A stretch of DNA of 38,527 bases from Candidatus Avibacteroides excrementipullorum (GTDB lineage Bacteria > Bacteroidota > Bacteroidia > Bacteroidales > Bacteroidaceae): contig DVIH01000128.1 in NCBI GenBank assembly GCA_018711405.1, forward strand, positions 1 through 38,527, given 5' to 3'. Positions within the stretch are counted from its first letter, which is position 1, and every line of letters begins with the position of its first letter. Shown one piece after another: positions 1 through 7,975 of the stretch. The position numbers and the translations under genes are program-made. Below the pieces are notes generated by a model. It did no database searches. It was not told the DNA's origin and saw nothing but the letters and a program-made list of their open reading frames with translations.

Positions 1-127
1 TGGCTTCACGGATTATCGCCACTTCAACCAAAACCCTTGTAACTCAATTCTATCACTATATCTTTCCGCATTTCACTTTTTTGTAGTAACTTTGCTCTGT
101 AATTTTATTATAATCCGTTTTCAGTAG
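1..127. other. window-edge intergenic stretch
   Basis: No gene can be supported here. It lies beyond the 3' end of the first AraC gene. Frame 2 opens with GFTDYRHFNQ, which faintly resembles the last helix of an AraC domain, but the rest of that frame is not AraC-like and it is cut by the window edge. A plus-strand TAnnTTTG element is annotated separately. Confidence 0.4.
87..94 (+). promoter_or_regulatory. orphan TAnnTTTG promoter-like element
   Basis: TAACTTTG matches the Bacteroidetes -7 consensus exactly on the plus strand. No plus-strand gene follows; a transcript from here would run antisense into the 3' end of the AraC gene. It may be a chance match. Confidence 0.3.
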
Positions 128-1006
128 TCAGTTGGGCATTCTGTAACTGCCGGGAGTGCATCCGCTCATCTTCTTGAACATGAAGCAGAAACGATGGGAA
201 GACGCATAACCCAATTCGCGCGCAATGTCGCCTATGCTTTTATCTGTCCGCCTCAACAGTTCGCAAGCTATGGCAAACCGGCGCAAGCGCACATACTCCT
301 CCGTACTCTTTCCGGTCTCGTGCCGCAGCAGGTCTTCAAAATAGCTCTCGGAAAGGCCGTGCATGCGGGCGAAATATCCGGCTGCGGGCATACCTCTCTG
401 CAAGACTTGTCCCGACAGGAAATAATTGTCGAGAACCTCTTCCGTCTGCGCCAGTATGCGTTTGTTTTCCTCGTGCCGGGTGATGAACTGCCGCTTGTAA
501 AAGCGGCGGCTGTAATTGAGCAGCAACTCGATGCGGTTGACCAATATCGTCCTGCTGTATTCGTCCACACACCACCCCAGTTCTTCGGATATGCCGTCCA
601 TGCACGACTTTATAATGCTTTTCTCGCGGCAAGACAGGTGCAAGGCCTCATTGCGGCGGTAATTGAAGAAAGAATAATCGGCAAAATGCCTCTCCAACTG
701 TGTGTCATGAATCAAAGTGCGGTGGAAGCACAACAGCAGGCACCCACGTCTCCTGCTGCCGCACCAGAAATCCATATTCAACATCTGTCCCGGAGCTATG
801 AACGTCAGCATACCGTCAGAGAAATCGCATTCTTTCCATCCGGAACAGTTGCCGCACGGTTTCCCGTCGAGCAACACGGAGTAAAACTCCATCTGCAACA
901 AATCGTGGCATTCCACATCGGCAAGATCCGTAATGCACACCAGCGGATGTGAAGTCGTCTTCGAGAAATAATGATTGCACTCTGCTATCGTATCTATCTT
1001 CTGCAT
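128..1006 (-). CDS. AraC-family transcriptional regulator
   Basis: Protein of 292 aa. The C-terminal third carries the paired helix-turn-helix of the AraC family: a first helix region around YFARMHGLSESYFEDLLRHETGKS, then IGDIARELGYASSHRFCFMFKK and the closing motif TPGSYR. The N-terminal part is an effector or dimerisation domain of unknown ligand, with the segment TFIAPGQ typical of cupin-like AraC sensors. The ORF-track start at 1027 is a TTG; the ATG at 1006 (MQKIDT) is the better start. It lies 48 bp downstream of the CMD/cupin gene on the same strand and may be cotranscribed with it. It is co-linear with the second AraC protein at 2142-3038, so the two are paralogues. The family assignment is firm; the regulated genes are inferred from position only. 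Confidence 0.9.
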   Translation of the reverse strand: MQKIDTIAECNHYFSKTTSHPLVCITDLADVECHDLLQMEFYSVLLDGKPCGNCSGWKECDFSDGMLTFIAPGQMLNMDFWCGSRRRGCLLLCFHRTLIHDTQLERHFADYSFFNYRRNEALHLSCREKSIIKSCMDGISEELGWCVDEYSRTILVNRIELLLNYSRRFYKRQFITRHEENKRILAQTEEVLDNYFLSGQVLQRGMPAAGYFARMHGLSESYFEDLLRHETGKSTEEYVRLRRFAIACELLRRTDKSIGDIARELGYASSHRFCFMFKKMSGCTPGSYRMPN

Positions 1007-1054
1007 TCCCTTTTCCTTTCTTCTCAATTACCGCCCGCCGGGAAATGAAAGGCA

Positions 1055-1876
1055 TCATCTGCCGAGTTTGTCATACTCCTCGTCAGTCACAGGTTCGAGC
1101 CACTCATTGGAAGCATTCTCACCCGGAATCTCGAAAGCAAGATGAGCAAACCAGCTGTCGGCGGCAGCTCCATGCCAATGCTTCACGTTGGCCGGAATGT
1201 GGATGACATCGCCGGGCAACATCTGCACAGCCGGCTTTCCTTCTTCCTGATACCATCCGCGTCCGCCCACGCACACCAGCATCTGGCCTCCGCCTTTAGT
1301 GGCATGATGTATGTGCCAGTTGTTGCGGCAACGAGGCTCGAAAGTCACATTGTTGAACGATATCTGCTCCGTTGACACAGGCGCAAGATAGCTGTTGCCT
1401 GTAAAATACTTGGCGTAAGCAGCATTAGGCTCTCCTATCGGGAATATCATCTCCCGCTGGAAAGCGTCCTTGCCGCTGTCGCCTGCCACATCGTCTGCCC
1501 ATACGTCCTTTGCCAGACGGAATGCACCCCATGCATTAGGCCAGCCGGCATAGAAAGCTATATGGGTCAGCATTTCCGAAATCTCGGTGCGCGTCACCCC
1601 GTTTTGCCTGGCGAACTGCAAATGATGAACCAGCGAGGAGTCTATGATGCCCTTGCCTATCAAGGTGGCAACGGTAATCATGCTGCGGTCGTGCGGGCTT
1701 AATCCCGGACGATTCCAAACCTCGCCAAAAAGTACATCATCATTCAGCTCCGCAAACTTGGGAGCAAACTCGCCCAACTGCACGTGTCCGGCAGTCTGTG
1801 TAATCTTTTCCTGTGCCATAATACTTTGAGTGTTAGTCATTGTTACAACCAATAATAAGAATAACAGTTTCTTCAT
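1055..1876 (-). CDS. secreted carboxymuconolactone decarboxylase-like/cupin protein
   Basis: 273 aa from the ATG at 1876 (the track start at 1885 is TTG). An N-terminal signal peptide (hydrophobic LLFLLLVV, likely cut after IMA) predicts export. Residues of about 30-120 match the carboxymuconolactone decarboxylase (CMD) fold (LSPHDRSMITVATLI, MLTHIAFYAGWPNAW); the AhpD-type CxxC pair is absent, so peroxidase chemistry is unlikely. The C-terminal half is a single cupin with metal-ligand candidates in NWHIHHATKGGGQ and the motif MLPGDVIHIPANVKHWHG. Such CMD-cupin fusions are widespread in Bacteroidota, usually annotated without a proven substrate. It is flanked by two paralogous AraC regulators, one downstream and one divergent, suggesting regulated expression in response to a small molecule. 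The enzymatic reaction is unknown. Confidence 0.85.
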   Translation of the reverse strand: MKKLLFLLLVVTMTNTQSIMAQEKITQTAGHVQLGEFAPKFAELNDDVLFGEVWNRPGLSPHDRSMITVATLIGKGIIDSSLVHHLQFARQNGVTRTEISEMLTHIAFYAGWPNAWGAFRLAKDVWADDVAGDSGKDAFQREMIFPIGEPNAAYAKYFTGNSYLAPVSTEQISFNNVTFEPRCRNNWHIHHATKGGGQMLVCVGGRGWYQEEGKPAVQMLPGDVIHIPANVKHWHGAAADSWFAHLAFEIPGENASNEWLEPVTDEEYDKLGR

Positions 1877-1907
1877 ACGCTTCAATTTGTTTTTGTTTTT
1901 GACAGTA

Positions 1908-1915
1908 CAAAAGTA
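1908..1915 (-). promoter_or_regulatory. -7 promoter element of the CMD/cupin gene
   Basis: TACTTTTG on the minus strand matches TAnnTTTG and lies 31 bp upstream of the ATG at 1876. No clear -33 TTTG is seen at the usual spacing. Confidence 0.7.
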
Positions 1916-2109
1916 AAAGGCGCAAGCCGGACGGAATGTAAATATATTACCGACATTTGTAACGTTATTACAGAACTTGCCAACCGGCTCTTACCTCAAC
2001 ATCACGCCACAAAAGCAAACCGACAGGGCAGCACAAACATTTTTACGGAATCTCCTACCATATTTACATATTCATGACGGCGCACGGCACGGGAGCAAGG
2101 AAAATTCAT

Positions 2110-2117
2110 TACTTTTG
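2110..2117 (+). promoter_or_regulatory. -7 promoter element of the second AraC gene
   Basis: TACTTTTG matches TAnnTTTG and sits 24 bp before the ATG at 2142. It lies inside the ORF-track extension that begins with TTG at 1977, which argues that the extension is not translated. Confidence 0.7.
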
Positions 2118-2141
2118 TTTCGCCCTAAATATTCAAAAGTC

Positions 2142-3038
2142 ATGGATAAAGATATAATAAGACTCGACACGGTGGACGTGTACAACAAACTGTTCGGACT
2201 GGAAACGCTGCATCCGCTGGTAAACGTCATAGACCTTTCGGAAGCGACAAAGTTTCCCACACATTTCACCCTCAATTACGGCGTGTACGCGCTATATCTG
2301 AAAGACACCAGATGTGGAGACATCAGATACGGCAAACAGACCTACGACTATCAGGACGGCACGATTGTGAGTTTCGCTCCCGGACAGGTGGCCGAATTTG
2401 AGACGGCAAAAGACGTAAGGCCGAAAGCTCAAGGCCTGCTGTTCCACCCCGACCTCATCAAAGGCACATCGCTGGGGCAGGAAATCAAATCGTATTCTTT
2501 CTTTTCATACAGTTCCAACGAAGCATTGCACCTCTCCGAAGACGAGAGAGGCATCATAACAGACTGCCTGGCAAAAATAAAGATGGAGCTCATCCACCCC
2601 ATAGACAAACTGAGCAAACGGCTCATCGCAAGAAACATACAACTGCTGCTGGACTACTGCATGCGCTTCTACAACCGCCAGTTCACCACACGCGAAGATG
2701 CCAACAAAGACGTGCTGACAAGGTTTGAGACCTTGCTCGACGACTATTTCCAGAGCGGGAAAGTACAGACCGACGGGCTGCCGAGCGTGAAATACTTTGC
2801 CGAGAGAGTTTATCTGTCGCCCAACTATTTCGGCGATCTGATAAAGAAATCCACAGGCAAGACAGCTCAGGAATACATACAAAACAAAATCATAGACACG
2901 GCAAAAGAGATGCTGCTCGGCACCGGAAAGACCGTCAACCAGATATCGGAGGAATTGGGCTTCCAATACTCCCAGCATTTCAACAGAGTGTTCAAGAAAA
3001 ACGTGGGATACACCCCCAACGAATACAGAAAGCTGTAG
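2142..3038 (+). CDS. AraC-family transcriptional regulator
   Basis: 298 aa starting MDKDIIRLDT. The ORF-track start at 1977 is a TTG, and a TAnnTTTG promoter lies inside that extension, so 2142 is chosen. The N-terminal sensor region contains VSFAPGQVAEF, matching TFIAPGQ in the paralogue, and both proteins share YSFFxY-xxNEALHLS and FYxRQFxTR. The C-terminal AraC HTH is intact (YFAERVYLSPNYFGDLIKK; QISEELGFQYSQHFNRVFKK; TPNEYRKL). It is divergent from the CMD/cupin gene, with about 265 bp between the two ATGs, so it may regulate that gene, or the exporter operon that starts 290 bp downstream. The family is certain; target and ligand are unknown. Confidence 0.9.
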   Translation: MDKDIIRLDTVDVYNKLFGLETLHPLVNVIDLSEATKFPTHFTLNYGVYALYLKDTRCGDIRYGKQTYDYQDGTIVSFAPGQVAEFETAKDVRPKAQGLLFHPDLIKGTSLGQEIKSYSFFSYSSNEALHLSEDERGIITDCLAKIKMELIHPIDKLSKRLIARNIQLLLDYCMRFYNRQFTTREDANKDVLTRFETLLDDYFQSGKVQTDGLPSVKYFAERVYLSPNYFGDLIKKSTGKTAQEYIQNKIIDTAKEMLLGTGKTVNQISEELGFQYSQHFNRVFKKNVGYTPNEYRKL

Positions 3039-3109
3039 ACACGACCCGACGGATACCCACACAGAGCCTCCGGGCATGACAAACCACACGCAAAAATGTC
3101 CCGGACGAA

Positions 3110-3197
3110 GATGTGCACCATCTTCGCCCGGGATGTACGCCATCTTCAGTCATGATCGGCTCGGTCTCGGACAAAGATGGCGCACATCCCGGGCAAA
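3110..3197. repeat. 22-bp periodic dyad array, locus 1 (A A B a)
   Basis: Four 13-bp cores separated by 9-bp linkers: GATGTGCACCATC at 3110, GATGTACGCCATC at 3132, GATCGGCTCGGTC at 3154 and GATGGCGCACATC at 3176. Linkers are TTCGCCCGG, TTCAGTCAT, TCGGACAAA and CCGGGCAAA. Core 2 and core 4, with flanks, form an inverted repeat of about 20 bp. The array lies 71 bp after the AraC stop and about 100 bp before the tolC-like promoter. The core order and most of the linkers match locus 6. Confidence 0.97.
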
Positions 3198-3293
3198 GCC
3201 CCCGCCGGACTTTTTTCATCGAAAAAAACAGACCATACAACGGCATAAAACCGCCGATAGTCTATTTCATTTCACTATAATATAAATAGGAAA

Positions 3294-3301
3294 TATCTTT
3301 G
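3294..3301 (+). promoter_or_regulatory. -7 promoter element of the exporter operon
   Basis: TATCTTTG matches TAnnTTTG and ends 29 bp before the ATG of the TolC-family gene. It is placed correctly to drive the exporter genes downstream. Confidence 0.7.
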
Positions 3302-3330
3302 AGGCGGTAACACATAAATGACATAGACAA

Positions 3331-4719
3331 ATGATGAATCCCAAAAGACTAATCCTGCTGGCGCTATGCACAGGCGCATGCATGAGTGCATCGGCGTGGA
3401 ACGCCGGCGACCTCCGGACAGACAGCATACCATCGGGCAGTGCCGACACATGGACACTGCAAAGGTGCATATACCATGCTTTGGAGCAAAACATAGACAT
3501 CAAGATGGACATGATAAACGCCGAAAGCGCAGGCATTGACGAAAAGACAGCCAAAGCAGCATTCCTGCCCAGCCTCAACGCATCGATAGGACAAAGGATA
3601 GTGAACAACCCGTTCAGCGACACCAACACCATCATCGACGGAGACCAGATAACAAGCAGCACAGCCAAGACAAACTACAACGGCAGCTACGGCATAGACG
3701 CTTCATGGATCATATACAACGGCAGCAAAAGAATCAACACGCTGAAACAACAGCAGACCGCCAGAGAAACTGCCGAACTGACTGTGGAACAAAGCAAAAA
3801 CGCCATAATAGAAAACATCATACAACTGTACATACAAATACTGTATGCAAACGAAGCAGTGAACATCAACCGCTCCACTCTCGAAGTAAGCACCGAAGAA
3901 TGCAGGCGCGGCGAAGAACTGCTGAACGCAGGAAGCATATCGAAAGCCGACTATGCACAACTGCAAGCTCAGGTGAGCAACAACAAATATCTGCTGGTGT
4001 CTTCACAGTCGAACCTGGAAAACTACAAGCTGCAACTCAAACAGCTCATCGAGCTCAACGGCAATGAGACTTTCGATGTGGAAACGCCGGATATAAACGA
4101 CAGTGACATACTCGTGCCGCTGCCCGACAAAAACGAAATCTACAATTCCGCATTGGCACTCCGTCCCGAAATAAAAGCCGGACAACTCGACCTGCAACAG
4201 TCTGACCTGGCCATAAGCATTGCCAAAGCAGACTACATACCTACCCTGAGCCTGAGCGCAGGCATAGGCACGAACCACACAAACGGCAGTGACTTCACGT
4301 TTGCCGAACAGATGAAAACCAACTGGAACAACTCCATAGGACTCACCTTGAGCATACCCATATTCAACAACAGGCAGACAAAAAGCAACGTACAGAAAGC
4401 CAAGCTGCAAAAACAAAACAGCATGCTGCAACTGACCAACCAGCAAAAAGAACTGTACAAGACCATAGAGGGACTATGGCTCGATGCCAAAAACTCGCAA
4501 ATGCAATATGAAGCAGCCGAAGACAAGGTAAGCAGCACACAGACAAGCTATGACCTGGTGAGCGAACAGTTCAATCTGGGCATGAAAAACACGGTGGAAC
4601 TGCTCACCGAGAAAAGCAACCTGCTCAACGCACAGCAGGAAATGCTGCAATCCAAATACATGTCGCTGATGAACATCATCCTGCTCAATTTCTATAAAGA
4701 CGGAACAATAACATTCTAA
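3331..4719 (+). CDS. TolC-family outer-membrane efflux protein
   Basis: 462 aa, the usual length for outer-membrane factors. A type I signal peptide (RLILLALCTGACMSASA) opens the protein. Two long alpha-helical repeats follow, each with the Ala/Leu/Asn/Gln-rich coiled-coil composition of the TolC barrel-tunnel (for example AAFLPSLNASIGQ, ALRPEIKAGQLDLQQSDLAISIAKADYIPTLSLSAG, in pieces). The C-terminal repeat ends in FYKDGTITF. It should form the trimeric outer-membrane exit duct for the adaptor and ABC pump encoded just downstream (23-bp gap). ATG ATG begins the ORF; either codon could be used. The exported substrate cannot be read from sequence. Confidence 0.93.
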   Translation: MMNPKRLILLALCTGACMSASAWNAGDLRTDSIPSGSADTWTLQRCIYHALEQNIDIKMDMINAESAGIDEKTAKAAFLPSLNASIGQRIVNNPFSDTNTIIDGDQITSSTAKTNYNGSYGIDASWIIYNGSKRINTLKQQQTARETAELTVEQSKNAIIENIIQLYIQILYANEAVNINRSTLEVSTEECRRGEELLNAGSISKADYAQLQAQVSNNKYLLVSSQSNLENYKLQLKQLIELNGNETFDVETPDINDSDILVPLPDKNEIYNSALALRPEIKAGQLDLQQSDLAISIAKADYIPTLSLSAGIGTNHTNGSDFTFAEQMKTNWNNSIGLTLSIPIFNNRQTKSNVQKAKLQKQNSMLQLTNQQKELYKTIEGLWLDAKNSQMQYEAAEDKVSSTQTSYDLVSEQFNLGMKNTVELLTEKSNLLNAQQEMLQSKYMSLMNIILLNFYKDGTITF

Positions 4720-4742
4720 CAGAAAAACAAACATACCGGAAT

Positions 4743-5954
4743 ATGAAAAAGAAAAAAATCATCCTGTCAGTTCTTGCCATAATCATGCTGGCTGCGGTCA
4801 TAGCATGGTTCAATGCAGGCAAGAAACAAAAACAAACCATCTCCTTCAACACGGCAAAGGTAGAAAAAGGAGACATATCAAGTTCAGTAACAGCGACCGG
4901 AACTGTGGAACCCGTCACCGAAGTGGAAGTCGGAACACAAGTGTCGGGCATCATAGACAAGATATATGTGGACTACAACTCCATAGTGAAGCAAGGACAA
5001 CTCATAGCCGAGATGGACAAAGTGACACTCGAAAGCGAACTCGCTTCGGCACAGGCTGCATACGATGGCAACAAAGCCGAATATGAGTATCAGGAAAAGA
5101 ACTACAAACGAAATGAGATACTGCACAAGAAGAAAATGATAAGCGACACCGAATACGAGACCTCGCTTTACAACTACCAGAAAGCCAAAAGCAACTTCGA
5201 CAGCAGCAAAGCCACACTTGCCAAAGCCAGACGCAACCTCTCATACGCCACCATCACATCGCCCATAGACGGCATAGTCATAGACCGCGCAGTGGAGGAA
5301 GGGCAGACAGTGGCAGCAGGATTTGAGACTCCTACCCTGTTCACCATAGCTGCCGACCTGACACAGATGCAAGTCGTGGCCGATGTGGACGAAGCCGACA
5401 TAGGAGGCGTGAAAGAAGGACAGAGAGTGTCATTCACGGTAGATGCATATCCGCAAGACACATTCGAAGGCTATGTCACACAGATACGCCTGGGCAGTAC
5501 AGGCAGTTCATCTTCAGCCGCATCGGCATCTACCACCGAAAGCGTGATAACATATGAAGTCGTCATCTCGGCACACAATCCGGATCTGAAGCTGAAACCG
5601 CGCCTCACGGCAAACATCACAATCTACACGCTCGACAAAAGAGACGTGCTCAGCGTACCCGCAAGAGCATTGAGATTCACCCCCGAGCCGCCGCTCATTT
5701 CCGATGAAGCCATAGTGAAAGACTGCAACTCAGAACACAAGCTGTGGACAAAGTCGGGCGATACATTCACAGCCCATCCCGTAGAGATAGGCATAAGCAA
5801 CGGTGTTAGGACTGAAATAACCAGCGGAATGAACGAAGGAGACGAAATAGTAAGCGAAGCCGTGCTGAGCGCAGGCGACATGCCCGTATCGGGAGCAGAT
5901 GCGGAAAGAAGTCCGTTTATGCCCGGACCGCCCGACAGAAACAAAAAGAAATAA
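4743..5954 (+). CDS. MacA-like periplasmic adaptor (HlyD/MFP family)
   Basis: 403 aa. An N-terminal membrane anchor (IILSVLAIIMLAAVIAWF) is followed by the lipoyl/barrel-sandwich half motif (GTVEPVTEVEVGTQVSGII), a coiled-coil hairpin (about residues 95-160, ASAQAAYDGNKAEYEYQEKNY) and the returning half motif (ATITSPIDGIVIDRAVEEGQTV). A beta-barrel and membrane-proximal domain complete the protein. It links the inner-membrane ABC permease to the TolC-family duct. A Ser/Ala-rich insertion (GSSSSAASASTTES) interrupts the beta-barrel region, as in many MacA proteins. It is cotranscribed with its neighbours (16-bp gap to the ATPase). Confidence 0.93.
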   Translation: MKKKKIILSVLAIIMLAAVIAWFNAGKKQKQTISFNTAKVEKGDISSSVTATGTVEPVTEVEVGTQVSGIIDKIYVDYNSIVKQGQLIAEMDKVTLESELASAQAAYDGNKAEYEYQEKNYKRNEILHKKKMISDTEYETSLYNYQKAKSNFDSSKATLAKARRNLSYATITSPIDGIVIDRAVEEGQTVAAGFETPTLFTIAADLTQMQVVADVDEADIGGVKEGQRVSFTVDAYPQDTFEGYVTQIRLGSTGSSSSAASASTTESVITYEVVISAHNPDLKLKPRLTANITIYTLDKRDVLSVPARALRFTPEPPLISDEAIVKDCNSEHKLWTKSGDTFTAHPVEIGISNGVRTEITSGMNEGDEIVSEAVLSAGDMPVSGADAERSPFMPGPPDRNKKK

Positions 5955-5969
5955 AAGGACACTCCGAAG

Positions 5970-6713
5970 ATGAAAAAAGTTATAGAACTTATAAATATAA
6001 GAAGAAACTTTATCGTAGGCGAAGAGACCATACATGCGTTAAGAAACATATCTTTCTCCATCGCAGAAGGAGAGTTTGTAACCATAATGGGTACTTCCGG
6101 CTCGGGCAAATCCACACTGCTCAACATTCTCGGCTGCCTCGACACACCCACTTCGGGCGAATACCTGCTCGACGGAGTACCGGTCAAGAGCATGAGCCGT
6201 CCGCAAAGAGCCGTATTGAGAAACAGGAAGATAGGATTTGTGTTTCAGAATTACAACCTACTGCCCAAGACTACGGCAGTGGAAAACGTGGAACTGCCGC
6301 TGATGTACAACAACGAAGTGAGCGCATCGGAAAGGAAAGAAAGAGCCGTAAAAGCACTGATAGCAGTGGGGCTGGGCGACAGGCTCGACCACAAGTCCAA
6401 CCAGATGTCGGGAGGACAAATGCAGCGTGTGGCCATAGCGCGTGCACTGGTCAACAACCCCTCGGTCATACTGGCCGATGAAGCCACCGGAAACCTCGAC
6501 ACAAGGACCTCATATGAAATCCTCGTACTATTCCAGAAACTGCATGCAGAGGGACGAACCATAATATTCGTCACGCACAACCCGGAAATATCCCAATACA
6601 GCAGCCGCAACATAAGACTGCGCGACGGCCATGTCATAGAAGACAAGGCCAACGGCAACATCATGTCGGCAGCAACGGTACTGGCATCTTTGCCCGAAAC
6701 AGACAACGACTAA
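5970..6713 (+). CDS. ABC transporter ATPase, MacB/LolD type
   Basis: 247 aa cytoplasmic ATPase. Walker A is GTSGSGKST (residues 41-49), the signature is MSGGQMQRVAIARAL, Walker B is VILADEATGNLD, and the H-loop is FVTHNPE. The LolD/MacB/FtsE subfamily is supported by the segment GFVFQNYNLLPKTTAVENVELPL. The permease is encoded separately 14 bp downstream, so MacB is split into two polypeptides here. It powers mechanotransmission-type export with the adaptor and duct. Confidence 0.95.
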   Translation: MKKVIELINIRRNFIVGEETIHALRNISFSIAEGEFVTIMGTSGSGKSTLLNILGCLDTPTSGEYLLDGVPVKSMSRPQRAVLRNRKIGFVFQNYNLLPKTTAVENVELPLMYNNEVSASERKERAVKALIAVGLGDRLDHKSNQMSGGQMQRVAIARALVNNPSVILADEATGNLDTRTSYEILVLFQKLHAEGRTIIFVTHNPEISQYSSRNIRLRDGHVIEDKANGNIMSAATVLASLPETDND

Positions 6714-6727
6714 AAAGCATAAGAGAC

Positions 6728-7948
6728 ATGAATTTTACGAATCTGACCAAAATAGCATTCCGTGCCTTGATAAACAACAAAATGAGAGCCTTTCTGACAA
6801 TGCTCGGCATCATCATAGGTGTGGCGTCGGTCATAACCATGATAGCCATAGGACAAGGCTCCAAAGTCAGCATACAGAAACAGATATCGGAAATGGGTTC
6901 CAACATGATAATGATACATCCGGGAGGAGACATGCGTGGAGGCATGAGACGCGACCCTTCGGAAATGCAGACCTTGAAACTCACCGACTACGAAACATTG
7001 AAAAACGAATGCATGTTCGTATCGGCCATAAGCCCCAACGTATCGTCTTCAGGGCAGCTCATAGCCGGCAACAACAACTATCCTTCATCTTTCAACGGAG
7101 TAGGAACTGAATATCTGGAAATAAGGCAGCTCTCGGTGGAATACGGAGAAATGTTTACGGAAGCAGACATACAGTCGTCAGCAAAAGTATGCGTAATAGG
7201 AAAAACCATAGTGGACAACCTTTTCCCTAACGGAGAAGACCCTATAGGAAAGATCATTCGATTCAACAAAGTGCCGTTCAGAGTCATAGGCGTATTGAAG
7301 TCAAAAGGTTACAACTCCATGGGCATGGACCAGGACGACATAGTTCTTGCCCCCTACTCCACAGTAATGAAACGTCTGCTCGCAGTGCAGCACCTGCAAG
7401 GCATATTCGCTTCAGCCCTGACAGAAGCCATGACCGACAACGCCACAGAGGAAATAACAAAGATACTGAGACGTACCCACAAACTGACCGAAACGGAAGA
7501 AGACGACTTCACCATCAGAAGCCAGCAGGAACTAAGCAACATGCTCAACACCACAACCGACATGATGACCACCCTGCTGGCCTGCATAGCAAGCATATCG
7601 CTGATAGTGGGAGGCATAGGCATAATGAACATCATGTATGTGAGCGTCACCGAACGCACAAAGGAAATCGGACTGCGCATGAGCGTGGGAGCAAGAGGCA
7701 TAGACATTCTCTCACAGTTTCTCATAGAGTCCATACTCATAAGCATCACCGGAGGACTTATGGGCGTGATATTGGGATGCGGAGCAAGCCTCGCAGTAAA
7801 AGAGATAGCACACTGGCCTGTATTCATACAACCATGGAGCATAATACTGTCATTCGGAGTATGCACCGTGACAGGAATATTCTTCGGCTGGTATCCTGCA
7901 AAAAAAGCAGCCAACCTCGATCCGATAGAAGCCATAAGATACGAATAA
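6728..7948 (+). CDS. MacB-like ABC transporter permease
   Basis: 406 aa. One N-terminal TM helix (MRAFLTMLGIIIGVASVITM), a large periplasmic MacB_PCD domain, then three C-terminal TM helices of the FtsX domain (from about residue 280) with the hallmark segments VGGIGIMNIMYVSVTERTKE, IGLRMSVGA and the ending PAKKAANLDPIEAIRYE. Topology and length fit the type VII ABC exporter family. It works with the ATPase immediately upstream. A Met/Arg/Gly-rich stretch (GGDMRGGMRRDPSEM) near residue 65 lies at the start of the periplasmic domain. Substrate unknown: macrolides, peptides and glycolipids are all precedents in the family. Confidence 0.94.
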   Translation: MNFTNLTKIAFRALINNKMRAFLTMLGIIIGVASVITMIAIGQGSKVSIQKQISEMGSNMIMIHPGGDMRGGMRRDPSEMQTLKLTDYETLKNECMFVSAISPNVSSSGQLIAGNNNYPSSFNGVGTEYLEIRQLSVEYGEMFTEADIQSSAKVCVIGKTIVDNLFPNGEDPIGKIIRFNKVPFRVIGVLKSKGYNSMGMDQDDIVLAPYSTVMKRLLAVQHLQGIFASALTEAMTDNATEEITKILRRTHKLTETEEDDFTIRSQQELSNMLNTTTDMMTTLLACIASISLIVGGIGIMNIMYVSVTERTKEIGLRMSVGARGIDILSQFLIESILISITGGLMGVILGCGASLAVKEIAHWPVFIQPWSIILSFGVCTVTGIFFGWYPAKKAANLDPIEAIRYE

Positions 7949-7960
7949 AGTCAAAATCAC

Positions 7961-7968
7961 TATCTTTG
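7961..7968 (+). promoter_or_regulatory. -7 element immediately before the kinase gene
   Basis: TATCTTTG matches TAnnTTTG but ends only 7 bp before the ATG at 7976. If used, transcription would start at or near the start codon, giving a leaderless or nearly leaderless mRNA for the two-component genes. Confidence 0.45.
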
Positions 7969-7975
7969 CCATAAG

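Noticed and set aside
2-127. Truncated third AraC gene at the left edge
   Set aside because: Only GFTDYRHFNQ resembles the family; the following residues do not, and a promoter-like element lies in the same frame.
194-952. 252-aa plus-strand ORF
   Set aside because: Lies wholly antisense to the AraC gene, no recognisable domain; its length comes from the codon bias of the opposite strand.
3110-3197. CRISPR array
   Set aside because: The repeated units have no unique spacers, the 9-bp linkers recur between loci, and no cas genes are present.
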